A stretch of 64,000 nt of DNA from Bradysia coprophila. Taxonomy: Eukaryota > Arthropoda > Insecta > Diptera > Sciaridae. The stretch spans positions 682,001-746,000 of the forward strand of contig NW_023503496.1 of NCBI RefSeq assembly GCF_014529535.1, read 5' to 3'. A program made the position numbers and the translations under genes. Below are positions 33,152 to 45,625 of the stretch, piece after piece. Position 1 is the stretch's first letter. Every line of letters starts with the position of its first letter. Below the pieces are notes generated by a model, which was not told the DNA's origin, did not search any database, and worked only from the letters and a program-made list of their open reading frames with translations.

Positions 33152-33639
33152 ATTTGCAAAAAATTTAAAAAAATGAATCTCTAAAATAAAATTGGCTGTT
33201 GAATAACTTTCGAGTATTGATGTCAAAATTTGACTGGTTTAGTGGAAGTGAACTAAGTTTTTACAATGCAATTAAATTAAAACAATCAAAATAGCGGGAC
33301 TCTTTAGTTGCATCATTTTTTGCCATCACTTGATTCGGCCTATTGTGAAAAATAGTCATTTTGATATGTCGGACCGAAAAAGGGGGTTTTGAGTGTTGTG
33401 GTTGTGGCGCGAACGAAGTGACTTCTAATTTCTAACTTCACCAGGTGCCAATAGTGTCTTTATTATACTAATGTAAATCGCACCCGGTGTCATTAGCCAC
33501 AGTATTATAAAGAGACTATTGGCACCCGGAAAAAATAAAATTTTAATAAAAAATCCGGATATTTTGAAAATTAAACTTGTTTTGTACACAATACTAGGAA
33601 ATCTATATTTTTACGAAATTTAACGTAAAGGCGGATTGT

Positions 33640-34110
33640 TCGATCCTGAGGAATTCATCCTTTTACGAAATGTAACGTAAAGGTAGTTTGTTCGATCTTA
33701 TGGAATTCGTCCTTTTACGAAATGTAACGTAAAGACGGGTTGTTCGATCCTGAGGAATTCATCCTTTTACGAAATGTAACGTGAAGGTTGCTTGTTCGAT
33801 CTTATGGAATTCGTCCTTTTACGAAATGTAACGTAAAGACGGGTTGTTCGATACTAGGGAATTAATCCTTTTACGAAATGTAACGTGAAGGTTGCTTGTT
33901 CGATCTTATGGAATTCATCCTTTTACGAAATGTAACGTGAAGGTTGCTTGTTCGATCTTATGGAATTCGTCCTTTTACGAAATGTAACGTAAAAACGGGT
34001 TGTTCGATCCTAAGTAATTAATCCTTTTACGAAATGTAACGTGAAGGTTGCTTGTTCGATTTTATTCATCCTATTGATAAATGTAACGTAAAGGCGGATT
34101 GTTCGATACC
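33640..34110. repeat. 52-bp tandem repeat array
   Basis: About eight units, each with TTTTACGAAATGTAACGT, at 33661, 33713, 33765, 33817, 33869, 33921, 33973 and 34025: a constant 52-bp step. Units alternate between two variants (CGGGTTGTTCGATCC and GGTTGCTTGTTCGATC). An inverted pair of units follows at about 34110-34205. Confidence 0.85.
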
Positions 34111-34339
34111 TTTACGTTACATTTCGTAAAAGGATGAATTCCTCAGGATCGAACAATCCGCCTTTACGTCACATTTCGTAAAAAGATGGATTCCCTAGGA
34201 TTGTGTTAAAAATAAGTTTAATTTTCAAAATATCCGGATTTGTTATGAAAATTTAAATTTTTCCGGGTGCCAATAGCACCTCCTAAAACTCCTAAAATTT
34301 CAAAAATCCTCCTAAAACCTCCTTAATCTCCTAGAACTC

Positions 34340-35640
34340 CTAAAATGAGACTTCGAAAATTTCAATAAACTTTTATAAATCAGGATCAACATCAATCCAA
34401 TCAATGGATGAGTAAAATAACTTAAAAGTTTCGCCTGCGGCGCTTTTCACTTCTGCAGAATTCTTTTAAAATACGACCTGCCGAAATCGGACGCATTTTC
34501 TATTGAATTTTTTAATATGTGCCCTAGAATTCTTTGGTCAAGATAGAATTATTTCGAAAAAGTGAACCAGCAGCTAAAAGTTGATGCAAAAAAATATTTT
34601 TTGAGTAGAGATACTGAGCATCAAATTTTCATTCCAAAACCGTATCAGTTGAAGAAATCCTTTTTTTTGTGTTTCTGTTTCTTTTCGGATGCACGGGAAC
34701 CGTTAGAAGTTCGCCGAAATTATTCCTTTTTTACCCATACTTTCAACTGCTCATAACTCACTGTCCCGAAAGAACATGCAATTGCCTTTCTAATGACACC
34801 CCACACGAGCTTGTAGGTTACGTAGCCTACGAGAAATTTCAATAAAAAAAGTGCATGTTTTCGGATTTTGGTCAACTCTCACTAGCCACACAAGCTTAGA
34901 AGATTTTTTTTTTGTAAGTGGTTTTGGCTTCTAAGGACCAATACCTATCTAGGCACATATCAAAAAGTCCACTAGAAAAGGCGTCCGATTTCGGCTGCCT
35001 GTTTTTCAAAAGAATCTCCTCTTTAGATCACAATAAAGCAATCGTTTTTGGAAATTCAGTAAATGTTAGTGTTGGTTTATCCTGGATTCAGATACACATG
35101 ATTTTTGTGACATAATTTTCTTTACAAAAAAAAAAAAACAATTTGGAAGAGTCTCACTCATTTTTATATTAAGAATTCGTTTTATTCAATGTAAGTCTAC
35201 TCTACGTATGATTGCAGTTTCATTGGTTTTATTTAGTTCTAAAAATCTTCGATGAGTACACAGTGACGATAGCTCGATCAAATTGTAATATATAATACCC
35301 ACTTAGTCACAATTTGTCAAAGTTTAAACTTTTGTATGGCGAGACAAACATCTCAAATCAGACAATCCAACTTTTTCGTCTCTTTTACAACCTATGTCCA
35401 AAACTGAGCGCTTTTTGGTAACTTTGGGTGAGACTAGAATTTTTCGTGATAGATCCATTTCCGATCCTGTATGATGAGACTTTGCACGTAGGAAATCGAA
35501 GGATGTTACAAGTAATAGAGACTTCTTAGAAATAGCCATTGTAAATGAAAAAATATGAATTTTTAACAAGAAATAAGGGCTTATCAGCATTTCTACAATG
35601 ATGAATTTATCACGAAAGCTCTTAAAAATCTCCTAAGACC
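34340..35640. other. Interior of composite foldback, no gene seen
   Basis: AT-rich sequence with only chance-length ORFs. Confidence 0.4.
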
Positions 35641-36175
35641 TGACACTAAAAACCTCCTAAAACTCCTAAAATAGGAGGATTTTTAAAGCGTGGGAGGCCT
35701 GCAATAGTCTCTTTATTATACTGTGGCTAATGGCACCGGGTGCGATTAGCATTGGTATAATAAAGAGACTATTGGCACCTGGTGCCATTAGCCACAGTAT
35801 AATAAAGAGACTATTGGCACCGGGTGCCAATAGTCTCTTCCTTATGACTTCTAATTCTTCTTTTTTGGTTGAGCAAGCACTAGGCTTAAAATTCTAAGCG
35901 AATGTAGGTCAAAACTACAAGAATTTACCAGATGTTTTAATACAATAAATTCTAAACAAAACTTACTGTTCAGAAGATAGAAACACGACAAAACAACATC
36001 CTATGTACGATAAGGTTGCATGATAAACAAGAAAGCCAACGGAGCTTTCAACAGACCTAAACGCCCCAGTCGAATAATATCCACACAACGTACATTAACT
36101 GCCACATTCTTTTCAAAAAATTGTTCGTATAGATGGTGCTGGCAGGTGGCGAATGATATTGTACTTCACGATACT

Positions 36176-36360
36176 GCCGTGTTAAGCCAAAATAACGTAT
36201 TGTATGCGTTGAGTGTTGCTTTGAAGTGTTTCGAAAGCTTTGAGCTTTTTTTGGATTTCATGGGAAAAGTGGAAGATTTCATTGCAACACAAAAAAAGCT
36301 CGCGAAAGCTTTTTAAAAGCAGGAACACAAATGCGATACGTTATTCAGGTTGAACACGAC
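36176..36360. mobile_element. MITE, GCCGTGTTAAGCC family, copy 1
   Basis: The ends GCCGTGTTAAGCCAAAATAACG and GTCGTGTTCAACCTGAATAACG are inverted. The body contains GAAAGCTTTGAGCTTTTT and GAAGATTTCATTG. Other copies at 38335-38502, 39470-39600, 47046-47232 and a half copy at 48585-48668. Confidence 0.7.
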
Positions 36361-37118
36361 AGAATATTGAACTGGATGTTAGTAAAGGGGAAAATGTGGA
36401 TGATATTGAACTGGAACTGTGGATAATATTGGACGGGAAATTTATGTGAGTTACTGTCTAAAATATAGTAACACATCGATACTGAGAGTTTACATCGAAT
36501 TTGAATCTAAAATGAATTTTGCATCCGTCCCAAAAAATTCATAAAATCGAAAAATGAAATCGGTGTCAACAGCAATTACCTTTTATTTAAAGGAGAAACG
36601 TTCAGCGCGAGTACTTGGGATTACTGACAAATTATTTACATGTGGAGAAGGTTTCAGGCGAAAGTGGACGATTCACTCACTTTCAATTGTTTTATTTTTA
36701 TTCGTTATTAAAATGGTTAACTTTGCATGCCGTCACCGCAAGATTTTTTATTAAAAAAATTCACTTAATTGATCACAATAGTAGCGATACAGCCGATGAA
36801 CCAGTCCATCAACAACTTTTTTTTTCAGCAAATCCTTATCCCAATTTAAAAAGTTCTACGAAACTAACGATCACCAACAAACAACCGAATCACTAAACAC
36901 TTGACACGGCACTGATATTGAACAACACAAAATTTTCGGTCACTATGCAAGTCCACCAATTTTATCAAAATAAAAATAAAGTTTCTTGGAACCGAAAGCA
37001 ATAAATGAACATACATCAGCGCGAATGCAAACTGAAAGAGCAACATTTCAATGAATTATATGGTGTAGTCAGTCTCGTTTGTTTACAATTTTTCAGACAT
37101 GGTGATGTATGTACATGT
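36361..37118. other. No gene seen
   Basis: AT-rich; short ORFs without domains. Confidence 0.4.
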
Positions 37119-37126
37119 GCTGCGCT

Positions 37127-37224
37127 GTTAAGAAACAACAACGTTGTAACTGCTCAGCACTGGTGTATATATTCGGCGTGATTGTTACGAAAACGTTCGA
37201 ACGAAATTCAAAACGGTTTACATC
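37127..37224. repeat. ~95-bp dispersed repeat, copy 1
   Basis: From GTTAAGAAACAACAACG to CGAAATTCAAAACGG; nearly identical to 60930-61037 in the same orientation. Confidence 0.75.
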
Positions 37225-38334
37225 CATCCACCACATATACTTGAATTTACCAACCAAATTTTAAAGGCACAAAATTTCGTCGGTATAATAACGATGACGT
37301 TGTTTTGTTTAAAACAAAAATTCGGTGTCGAATCATTCGTAGATGGAAGGGTCACAATAGGTTTTTTTTCGATACAAATAATGAAATGAAGTTGGTTTTT
37401 GCGAGGGGTAAATCGCTCTAAGGACTGTACGGGATTATTTTGAAGTTATTGGCCCTCTCGGTTTATATTTTTGCACTAGATGTAAGGTTGTCAATATGAG
37501 CGAAATTATAAATGTCATCACATCGCTTTCAACGTAGCTTAATTTTAGTTATTTAATCGAGCAAAATTGTGGTTGATTATGAAAAGAGTAATTTTGACGG
37601 ATAGCAGCGTTTGTTACACGTTACGTATATTAGCAGGCCATGTAGGGCTATGTAGGCTTTGTGTACCATTTCTTTACATGCTGCCCTCAGAATATAATAG
37701 TTAGTTACGATACTGTTTTGGACAGAGTTGTTGCCCAAACAAAGTGAGAGCGCCAAGCGAAAGTTCCTAAGATCTACCGTCCAAAACAACTTTTCATGCC
37801 GAGTGACCAAATTACTGGAGAAATTCTGTAATTTTGTCCAAAGGCATGAAAAACATGTTTCATATTGCAAAGGCTTAGGCGAGAGTGTGTTGGTGCACAT
37901 ATAGCGGAAGTGATGGGAAAATACTTTCTGTCACATCAATAGATTTGCTCCAATTAACTGTAAGCCCGAACTGTGACAACACGAACGACAACGATTTCAT
38001 CCACAGAGCGGAACATAACCTAAACGTCAACAAATTTCTTTGTAAATTTTTCGTTAAAATTTTCGTCAACCTGAAATTTGAGGTTAAGTTGCCTGCTGTG
38101 GATGAAATTTGACATTTCGAAATGACCTTGGAAAAAACCTATACACTTTTGCATACAGCAAAATGCTTAATCACATCAAGGAGATTACTGCCGTGGTTCG
38201 AACTTTTATTTTGACGAGAGACAATACCGCCCTCTCCTTCGGGTCAGGCAATGTTCTAATAACCATCTGCTTAGATTCAGTTACGTTCCACTTATCAACT
38301 GAACAATACGAGAACCAATGCCTTCATTTATTCT
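37225..38334. other. No gene seen
   Basis: Contains an inverted pair around AAATTTCATCCACAG / GTGGATGAAATTT (about 37996-38110). Only chance-length ORFs. Confidence 0.4.
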
Positions 38335-38502
38335 ACCGTGTTAAGCCCGTGCTGCTTTGGAGAGTTTCGAAAGCTTTGAGCTTCTTTGGGATTCCATAGG
38401 AAAAAGGAAGATTTCATTGGAAAACAATGAAAGCTGAAAGTTTGCGAAAGCTCATCAAAACCAGAAACACAACTGCGATACGTTATTTTGGCTTAACACG
38501 GC
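38335..38502. mobile_element. MITE, GCCGTGTTAAGCC family, copy 2
   Basis: Left ACCGTGTTAAGCC, right GGCTTAACACGGC; shares GAAAGCTTTGAGCTTCTTTGG and GAAGATTTCATTGG with copy 1. Confidence 0.7.
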
Positions 38503-38683
38503 GGCTGTAGTTGCTGTGTTGAATGTTTCTTTTCGACACTAGGGGTTCTTCACATTCACTTATTTGTCTCATTGTATGAGGCCCTCATACTCATGTGAAA
38601 GCAACGCATTTTAAGCAAAAGTGCTTCTAGTGACAGCTGCCAAATAGAGTACTATATTTTGTACAGACAGTAAAAAGGGACAG

Positions 38684-38851
38684 TTACTGTGGATTTACAT
38701 AGCAACGTAAAAGTGACAGATGCAAAAATTTTCTCATACGGCAACTCGAAATTTCATTCATAATTTTAATTTTATGAATGAAATTTCGGGTTGCAGTATT
38801 TAAAAAACATTGCATCTGTCACTTTTACGTTGCTATGTAAATCCACGGTAA
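38684..38851. mobile_element. Near-perfect hairpin MITE
   Basis: 168 bp. GGATTTACATAGCAACGTAA at the left is mirrored by its reverse complement at the right, and the inner pair AAATTTCATTCATAA / TTATGAATGAAATTT closes the hairpin with a tiny loop. Such a transcript would fold into a long double strand. Confidence 0.8.
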
Positions 38852-39469
38852 ATGTCAAAAGGAAAGGGACTCATAACGTCAAAGCAAAGCAAAGTTGACG
38901 TTTTCGTGTTAGTGGTGCGTGTGATATTATTTTTCAATGAATTTCGGGTGCGAAAAAAGTTGTATATAACTCGATGATAAATGCTTTTTTAGGCACATGA
39001 TATGTATTGTCACAATCGCTCACACAGTGTTTCACCAGCTGTATAACACACTATCCAGTTTCACTACTCTATTTAGCCGTAACATTTGTTCCATATAGTT
39101 TTCCCGCAATAGCACTGAAAATTTTAGCCAAATAATGAGAACTCCTTACTTAAGGCCTCCCATGTAAATGTTACTTGAGTTTAAGGTTGAAAAATAATCC
39201 CGACACTTTCTTCTGTTCCAGTGTCAATATTGTAAATCAGACGGTTTACATGGATGAGCCATTAATTTATGGAGTTTTTAATTTGATGAGTGTTGCTTTC
39301 GCTTGTTTTCCCTTTGTTCATCAATGCTGTCAGGATGTTTGTCGCCTTTCCCATTAAATTTTCAATTGGCGCCAAGGTTATTTTGTATAACGGCGTGATA
39401 ACATGACATGTTACATACATTGTATGTATTAGCATAACTGAACGAGAACCTACGATGTCGCGTTAAGTC

Positions 39470-39600
39470 GCCTCGCATTTTTTGTGTCTTGGTTGTTAAA
39501 GAGCTTTGATCTTCTGGCACATTCCATTGTTCCAATGGAATTTAAAAGAAGTACACAGACAATGAGATGCGGTGGTTAAACTTGACACGGCAGTACGATA
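39470..39600. mobile_element. MITE, GCCGTGTTAAGCC family, copy 3 (diverged)
   Basis: CGTTAAGTCG at the left and GACACGG at the right, with TTAAAGAGCTTTGATCTTCTGG inside. Confidence 0.5.
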
Positions 39601-42466
39601 ATGGTAACAACGTACACTTTGCAAATTTTCAACGCGGATGTTTTTATACCATCGTGGTATGACCGTCGCGTCGAATCTATTACTTCCTTTGGATTATTGT
39701 GTCTTCTAGTTTGTTAGTGACGACGTTAGTGACATTATATTGTATTTGGAAAATTTTCTCCCAGGACTATAATATAGTCTAAAGAAATTGATGATATTAT
39801 CACCCGAAATGACAATACCGTCCTAAGCGATCGGCACAATAACTGTACTGGACGATAATGTAGATTTGGATCACGGCAGAGTAAAATAAACCAGGCAGGA
39901 GCGGTTCATTTTCGAAACGTTAAATAAGGGACCTAAGACACTGTATGAAAATGAACTCAAATGAACACTGACATAAATTGAAAAATTTTATTCGCAAAAT
40001 ATCAAGGGCTGCTACTAGATTATTCAGGTCCCTAGTCAAACAAGCGTTACTGCCTGGTTAACTTTACCCTATCGTGTTTGGATGACAACATCGTCCAAAA
40101 GAACGATAAAAGCAACTGTTCGTCTGTGAACGATTAATCCTTTTTTCGTCTTACACTCCACAGTCAGTCATGTTCATTCACTCATATCAATACAATTAGT
40201 CGACACATTTTTTACAGATTGATTGCACAATCTTAAACATACACTTTTTCGATGATCAATGATCATGTAACTTAATAACCGTTCGAATCACCAAAATCCA
40301 ACCATTTTCATTAAGTTCATAAAATATGCAAAAAAAGATTATTTTTGTGTTTGAAAACGAAATTGTCTGCATAACTGAGCTTAGCTTCTACAATAATAAT
40401 TGGCATTGATGGACGTGAAGATGGTACTTTCGTATTTCTTCGTTTTTTTTAACGTTTTCTTTCTATCGAATTCATCAATGGGCTTTTAACGAGCTACTTG
40501 TTTTTTACGGCATGTATGGATTAGATCAAACATTTTTTGTTTTGTTTTGTTAACTCTTTATGCTGGCCCCGGTCGAAGTGATGACAGGTGATTTTTATCT
40601 TCTTCTCTTTAATTTGTGTTCAATCGTGCATCTACCATGCATCACGTTGTCGGAGCTTTGTAAATCATCTACTACCAACGACGTAATTTCAAATTGACAA
40701 ATCGACATTTCATTTGAATTACGATTCGCTAAACGTTTTCATGTGCAAAATTGAATAGTGTCCTTTTGCTGCTAGATGAATTTGCAATGTTTTAGATAGG
40801 TTCATGGGCTCATGGAGGAGAAAAGTCGTACTCGCGCTCAAAACGAAACGAGTTCACATTGACATATTCACACATTCAAACTCACTCACTCATTAAGCCA
40901 ATTTGATCTTTTATACCGAATTACGAATCGGTACGAATGTAATTGTTACTGCTCTGCAGCACTGCTACTACACCAAAGAGAGTTAAATTACAGTTGCGAT
41001 TATGTATAAGAGAAATTCGTAATAACTTACGAGGAGAGTCAACAATGATTCAATTATGATACCCTCTGTGCGAATTAACTGAAAGTTCCTGCTACATCCA
41101 GAAGCTTGTATGTACACTTTATGCCACCAGGTGAATGTGAGCTTTACTAATTATACGAAAATAGACTCACCAGTCCATCATTTCCGCTGATAATTTCCAG
41201 CCAACATGTCAAAACTAATTCCAACTTTGCCACCATTTCACAAATCCCTCGACACCAAATCTAACAACATTTTAGCCAGGCACACATTCAGCAATGACTC
41301 GCAATGTAAACATCACCGAATTGCCAAAATACAACACGGAACTGAACACCGAAGTCATATGTATTATACTGGCTGGAAGTCAAAGCGCTGCTGGTGTAAT
41401 TTCATCAATAAACTTGTAGATATTTCTGTAATCCGCTGGGAGCTTATTAAGCTGTGTACATTCGTTCCGATAGCGTTATATATCATGATAAATGCCATTC
41501 CTTATGAGATTTGTAAATCATGTAAGTTTGTGGTATTGGAACTTAAAACGATATAGTCAAGGGGAGTCATAATCCATAAATGTACTTTCTGTGTTGGGGA
41601 GTTGGATTTTCAATTACGCAATTCCGGGGACATTTCGTTCGAGAGCACATACATCATTTACATGCTATCGGGGAAATAAGAACTACAACAAGAAAAACGA
41701 CCGACTGAAGGCATTTTTTTTCTTGTGTATCAAAGTTGTTGGATGCTTGGCATCATGTACTTCAATCCCCTCATCTTATGTTATATGTGTATGAAAGTCC
41801 CTTCAGACTTTATTGGCATTATTAGACAACGTACATGCATATATATACGGCTCCGATATAGACTCGTATTCTGAGCTGATTTCAATGTTTCATGAAATTT
41901 CTATTATAATTCGACATATCGTGGAAGACAAAGGTGAAACATGGAAAAATGTTCCCCATCTCACAAGTGAACATGGCAGCTTCATATCTTTTCCGTATTC
42001 AAGTTTAAAAAATGGATGCAATTTGTTTGGGTGATTTCTTTACTGCCACATGGCAGACAATGCACAAACAAATCTGTGATTCGATTCTACATATATAAGC
42101 ATATGCATCGGGCTGCTCAAAAAAGACAAAGTAAGATGTTGATTGGCTTTGTATGTGCGAGAATTTGATGTATACACGGCTTTGAGAAATATTACGTTAA
42201 ACTGTAGCGCAATTGTAGCGTCAGTTTATCTATTTCGGAGTGACGTTGTTCGGGCGGTAAAATTTCGGGTCGAATTACTTTCACAGCAGAGTCATTCTCC
42301 GTGGATTTGTGATAGTTCTGGAGCTTGTTTTGGTAAAACATTTTCCCAAATTTTCTTGAATATTTTCACATTTTCCTAGAGAATTATTTCCCAATAATAG
42401 TTCCCAGTACATATAGTCGGAAAATGTTCCGCCCTATCCAGTACCCTATCTTGACCAGCACTCTCA
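39601..42466. other. Gene-poor stretch, no gene recognised
   Basis: Mostly unique AT-rich sequence. Plus-strand ORFs of 60-116 codons (for example 41206-41556) have no domain, codon pattern or splice context that would support them. A minor repeat phrase near 40720 recalls 14150. Confidence 0.4.
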
Positions 42467-42638
42467 TGCTCAAAACAAACGAGGCATTGAAAACGTGTTT
42501 TGGTCCTATTTTTTATGACGAAATTTTCGAAACTGTCAAGTGAAGTTAGAACTTTTTCTATTCAAAATCGCGATTGCTGCATCTGTCAATGAAAACTAGG
42601 ACCAAAACACGTTTTCAATGCCTCGTTTGTTTTGAGCA
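42467..42638. mobile_element. 172-bp MITE with TNA target duplication, copy 1
   Basis: Inverted ends of about 40 bp starting TGCTCAAAACAAACGAGG, with TCA repeated on both sides (42464-42466 and 42639-42641). The interior includes ATCGCGATTGCTGCATCTG. A copy of identical length but opposite orientation is at 63274-63445. Three-base TNA duplications suit PIF/Harbinger elements. Confidence 0.85.
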
Positions 42639-42689
42639 TCATATTTTATTATATGACACGTTGCGGAAGAAGTTCGAAGTCAGCCTAAA

Positions 42690-43420
42690 CTGCTGTGGTA
42701 CTTGGGTAAAACAACGTATCGCAATGTACATATTTGTGCTTTGACGGGCTTTCAAAAGCTTGAACTGCTGTTTTATTCCACTGGAAATACGAAATATTGT
42801 TTTGGCTAATCACGAGAGAGATGTCGGGTTCGAGCGCAGAATGTGTCACCTACAACGATATCAGTTATTTTGGAAGTATTCGTAGGGACTGCGTCACTTT
42901 TTACTCTTTTAATAGTCGGATCCCTTGTGTCAATCCGCTCGCTTTACGTTTTTCGAGCTTTTCAGTTATCATACATGATTGGGAATCAAAAGTCATGAAA
43001 CCAATTTTGTTTCGATTTTTTGAGTACATTTTTGGCGAACAGAGGCATAATATCTGACAGAAGGGCTCGGACTATAAGGGTTTTTGACTGAGTTAAACAC
43101 TTAAGTTAAGTTTCTAAATACATTTTCTACAATAGGCTGAAGTTGTCTTCAGTACGTAGACTGTAACTTATCTGCACCGCAAAATACATGTATGTACACC
43201 AGATAAAGGATTTTATAAACATTAACTGACCTAACCAAACACACATTATGTATCCATAAACCATTCGGTATGTTTCAAGGCTTATTGCTATATAATCGAC
43301 AAATTTATGTGAGTGGCTTGGGATTAAAATAGATTTTCCATTACAACATTTGCTTTTGTAGTTTTCTCCATGTAAAATCCATTAGCTTTGTGTGCCAGAT
43401 TTATGAAAATGACAAAAGCT
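42690..43420. other. Degraded repeats, no gene seen
   Basis: A fragment of the GCCGTGTTAAGCC MITE family (about 42690-42800) and of the 6171-6780 foldback ends (about 42830-42900). No gene. Confidence 0.4.
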
Positions 43421-44374
43421 AGTAGAGGTTCTTGTAGAACAAAAGTCATAAAAATAGTTCACTTTATAGTAGAATGGTGCGCTTTGGACCAGTGATTAAT
43501 ATTGGTAGCCTGAGTCCAAAAAGATTAACACCCCTCAAAAAACCCCACCCCACCACTCACAACCCCTCACCAAAGATTTTAGTGTAAGGGTCACTTCAAT
43601 GAATTATTGTGAAGCGTCTGTCAATGCTAGACTGTCGATATGGGGCTTAAACGAAAGGTAAAGGTTCATACTTTTTTTATATGACCAAACGCTTTTCAAT
43701 TTCTCCATTTTCCTCATCAATTTTCCGAGTTTTCCATTAAAATCTATGAAATCTCAAATATGAAGGGTAGTGAATACGTTAAAAAACTTTATGTGTCTAC
43801 ATCCTTCTGCAATATGGTTATCCAGTGACTTCTTCGCTAATTTGACGAAAAAAATTTAAATAATGTGTCATAGACTAGTAGATACGCTCGGTTTTCCACC
43901 ACCGGAAAATTTCATTGAAACACTTTTTTACATAGAACTGATTAAATATACGAGCTATGTCATTGAATTTGCGAGATTATCATAGGAGACTTTACTGACG
44001 CATTTATTGAACTCTAGGAGAAACCCATACACCATTAACATCAGATCACCCACCACCCACTCTTCCTCTATTGAACAAATTGAAGAAAAATTTTAAAATA
44101 GAAAGCAGACTATTTTTGAACTGACAAATTTACGCTGTAAATGTTTGGAATATTGCCTGCAATACCTTTTTCAATGGGACAGTGGAAATAATTAAGAGTA
44201 AGTACGTAAAATACTACATTTTCAAATGAATATCGTTGTACAATTACGCTGCAAAAATGGTGCAGAGGCAGTTTCTGTCTACGGAGTAAAAATGATTCAA
44301 ATGTCCCACGTTCAGCAATTCTTCACTCACATCCCACATTATGTGGTTTAATTATTTGGATATTTTTTATGAAT
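43421..44374. repeat. Left arm of a 3.1-kb inverted repeat
   Basis: About 954 bp, matched base for base over long stretches by the reverse complement of 45626-46569. Examples are the GGTGCGCTTTGGACCAGTG phrase near the outer end and ATGTGGTTTAATTATTTGG near the inner end. No coding frame spans it. Confidence 0.9.
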
Positions 44375-45625
44375 GAAGCTTCTGGTATCACTACATCCTC
44401 TTTATTTTATTTAATAACGACGTATTGGAACATTCCCAGGTAAAAAAAGTTCTCACAAATGTCTGAATCTGTCGAAATCAGATATCTCAGACAAACGATT
44501 TTGAGACTTGAGATATCTGATTTCGACAGATTCAGACTGTGAGATATCTCATTGCAAAAATTTTTTCACTGGGCATTACCATTGAGAAGCTCGAAACTAT
44601 CTGATTTGCTCGATTTGCTCTACCATCAAAAATACTCGTCTGATACCGTAATAAATGTATCTACATTATGATATTATGATAACAAATACGTCAGAAAAAA
44701 CAATCTGTCACTTATTTTTGGCACCGAAGGTCATGGTCTCGAAGGTGGCTAGTTCGCCAGTGGTTTTTGTGCCAGGCCTCGGCTGTGATGTTGATTCAAT
44801 GCAAAGAAACGTTACGTTCGGACAGGCTAGTTTTGTGAAATATAAGCCTGGACTAAATGTTACAGGCTGTGACAATTTCAATGGGCATCGGGGAGTCTGG
44901 CACACGCGATCATAGTATGCGCCCTTTTACTACATGTAACGAAAAGTCATGATAGTGCCATATTCGACCCTTAGAGGTGAATCTGGCACACCATCAATTT
45001 GTATGGTGTGCCAGATTACCTTACGCCATTTCAATGATATGATAGGGACAGTGATAAGAGCAATAATGTTGTCTTATCAGCTATCATTAGCGAAGACCTA
45101 AGCCGTCAGCCATCGCCATAGGACTGCGAGGTGTGTTTCTAGGTCCTAGAGATTAACTAGTCATACGCACCCATTTGCTATCCTGGAGTAAGGCAATGGT
45201 GTTAGTTGGAGATGAAATGAAGAGTATGGTTACTAGTGGTACACCAGATGTTTGGAGATGCGAGGAGATTATTTCGTTCATAGAAAGTTTGATGGAATCA
45301 TCTCCATGGCTTGTTTTGTTTATTGGTCTGTTGCGGCTATGGCGGTCTATTACTATTTCAACATAATCATCTTCAAGCATCTACCATTTTCAAAAGCAGT
45401 TAAGTCCGCTGCCCATATAGAACGTGAGACAGAAAGAGACAACTATATTTCCTCTTCCAACGCTAGAAGAGTTGAGAGAATGATGGACTTAACTGCTTTT
45501 GATCAAACACTCTTCCATAATCTCACTATCCAATGTCCAACGGATACAAAATTTTTATGGTGACAGGGTAGTACAATGGATCACAAGATCTGTGTGCATC
45601 GATCAAAAATGATCGTAATATATTG
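44375..45625. other. Spacer of the 3.1-kb inverted repeat
   Basis: 1,251 bp without a recognised gene. It holds two small perfect hairpins: AATCTGGCACACCATCAATT and its complement (44980-45017), and TCTGAATCTGTCGAAATCAG / CTGATTTCGACAGATTCAGA (about 44460-44538). It also holds the 113-bp MITE at 45390-45502. Confidence 0.6.
45390..45502. mobile_element. 113-bp MITE
   Basis: Perfect 18-bp inverted ends TCAAAAGCAGTTAAGTCC (45390-45407) and its complement (45485-45502). The middle contains a CTTCCAACGCTAGAAGAG hairpin. No target duplication seen. Confidence 0.75.

Larger units (their letters stand above)
33431..35844. mobile_element. Composite foldback element with internal 52-bp repeats
   Basis: Blocks with GGTGCCAATAGTCTCTTTATT occur at both edges (33443-33545 and 35690-35840) in both orientations. 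Inside, ATCCGGATATTTTGAAAATT (about 33550-33575) is answered by its reverse complement near 34218-34240. The whole is flanked by a 12-bp direct repeat, TGACTTCTAATT (33419-33430 and 35845-35856). Phrases with CCTCCTAAAACTCC lie near 34280-34340 and 35640-35680. No transposase ORF. Confidence 0.55.

Noticed and set aside
33640..34110. Regular 52-bp repeats considered as a CRISPR array
   Set aside because: The repeats are contiguous with no unique spacers, and the genome is eukaryotic; it is a minisatellite inside a foldback.
36020..36316. 98-codon plus-strand ORF
   Set aside because: It overlaps a MITE copy whose other copies do not keep the frame.
41206..41556. 116-codon plus-strand ORF
   Set aside because: No domain, no splice or promoter context, and of a length expected by chance in this much sequence.
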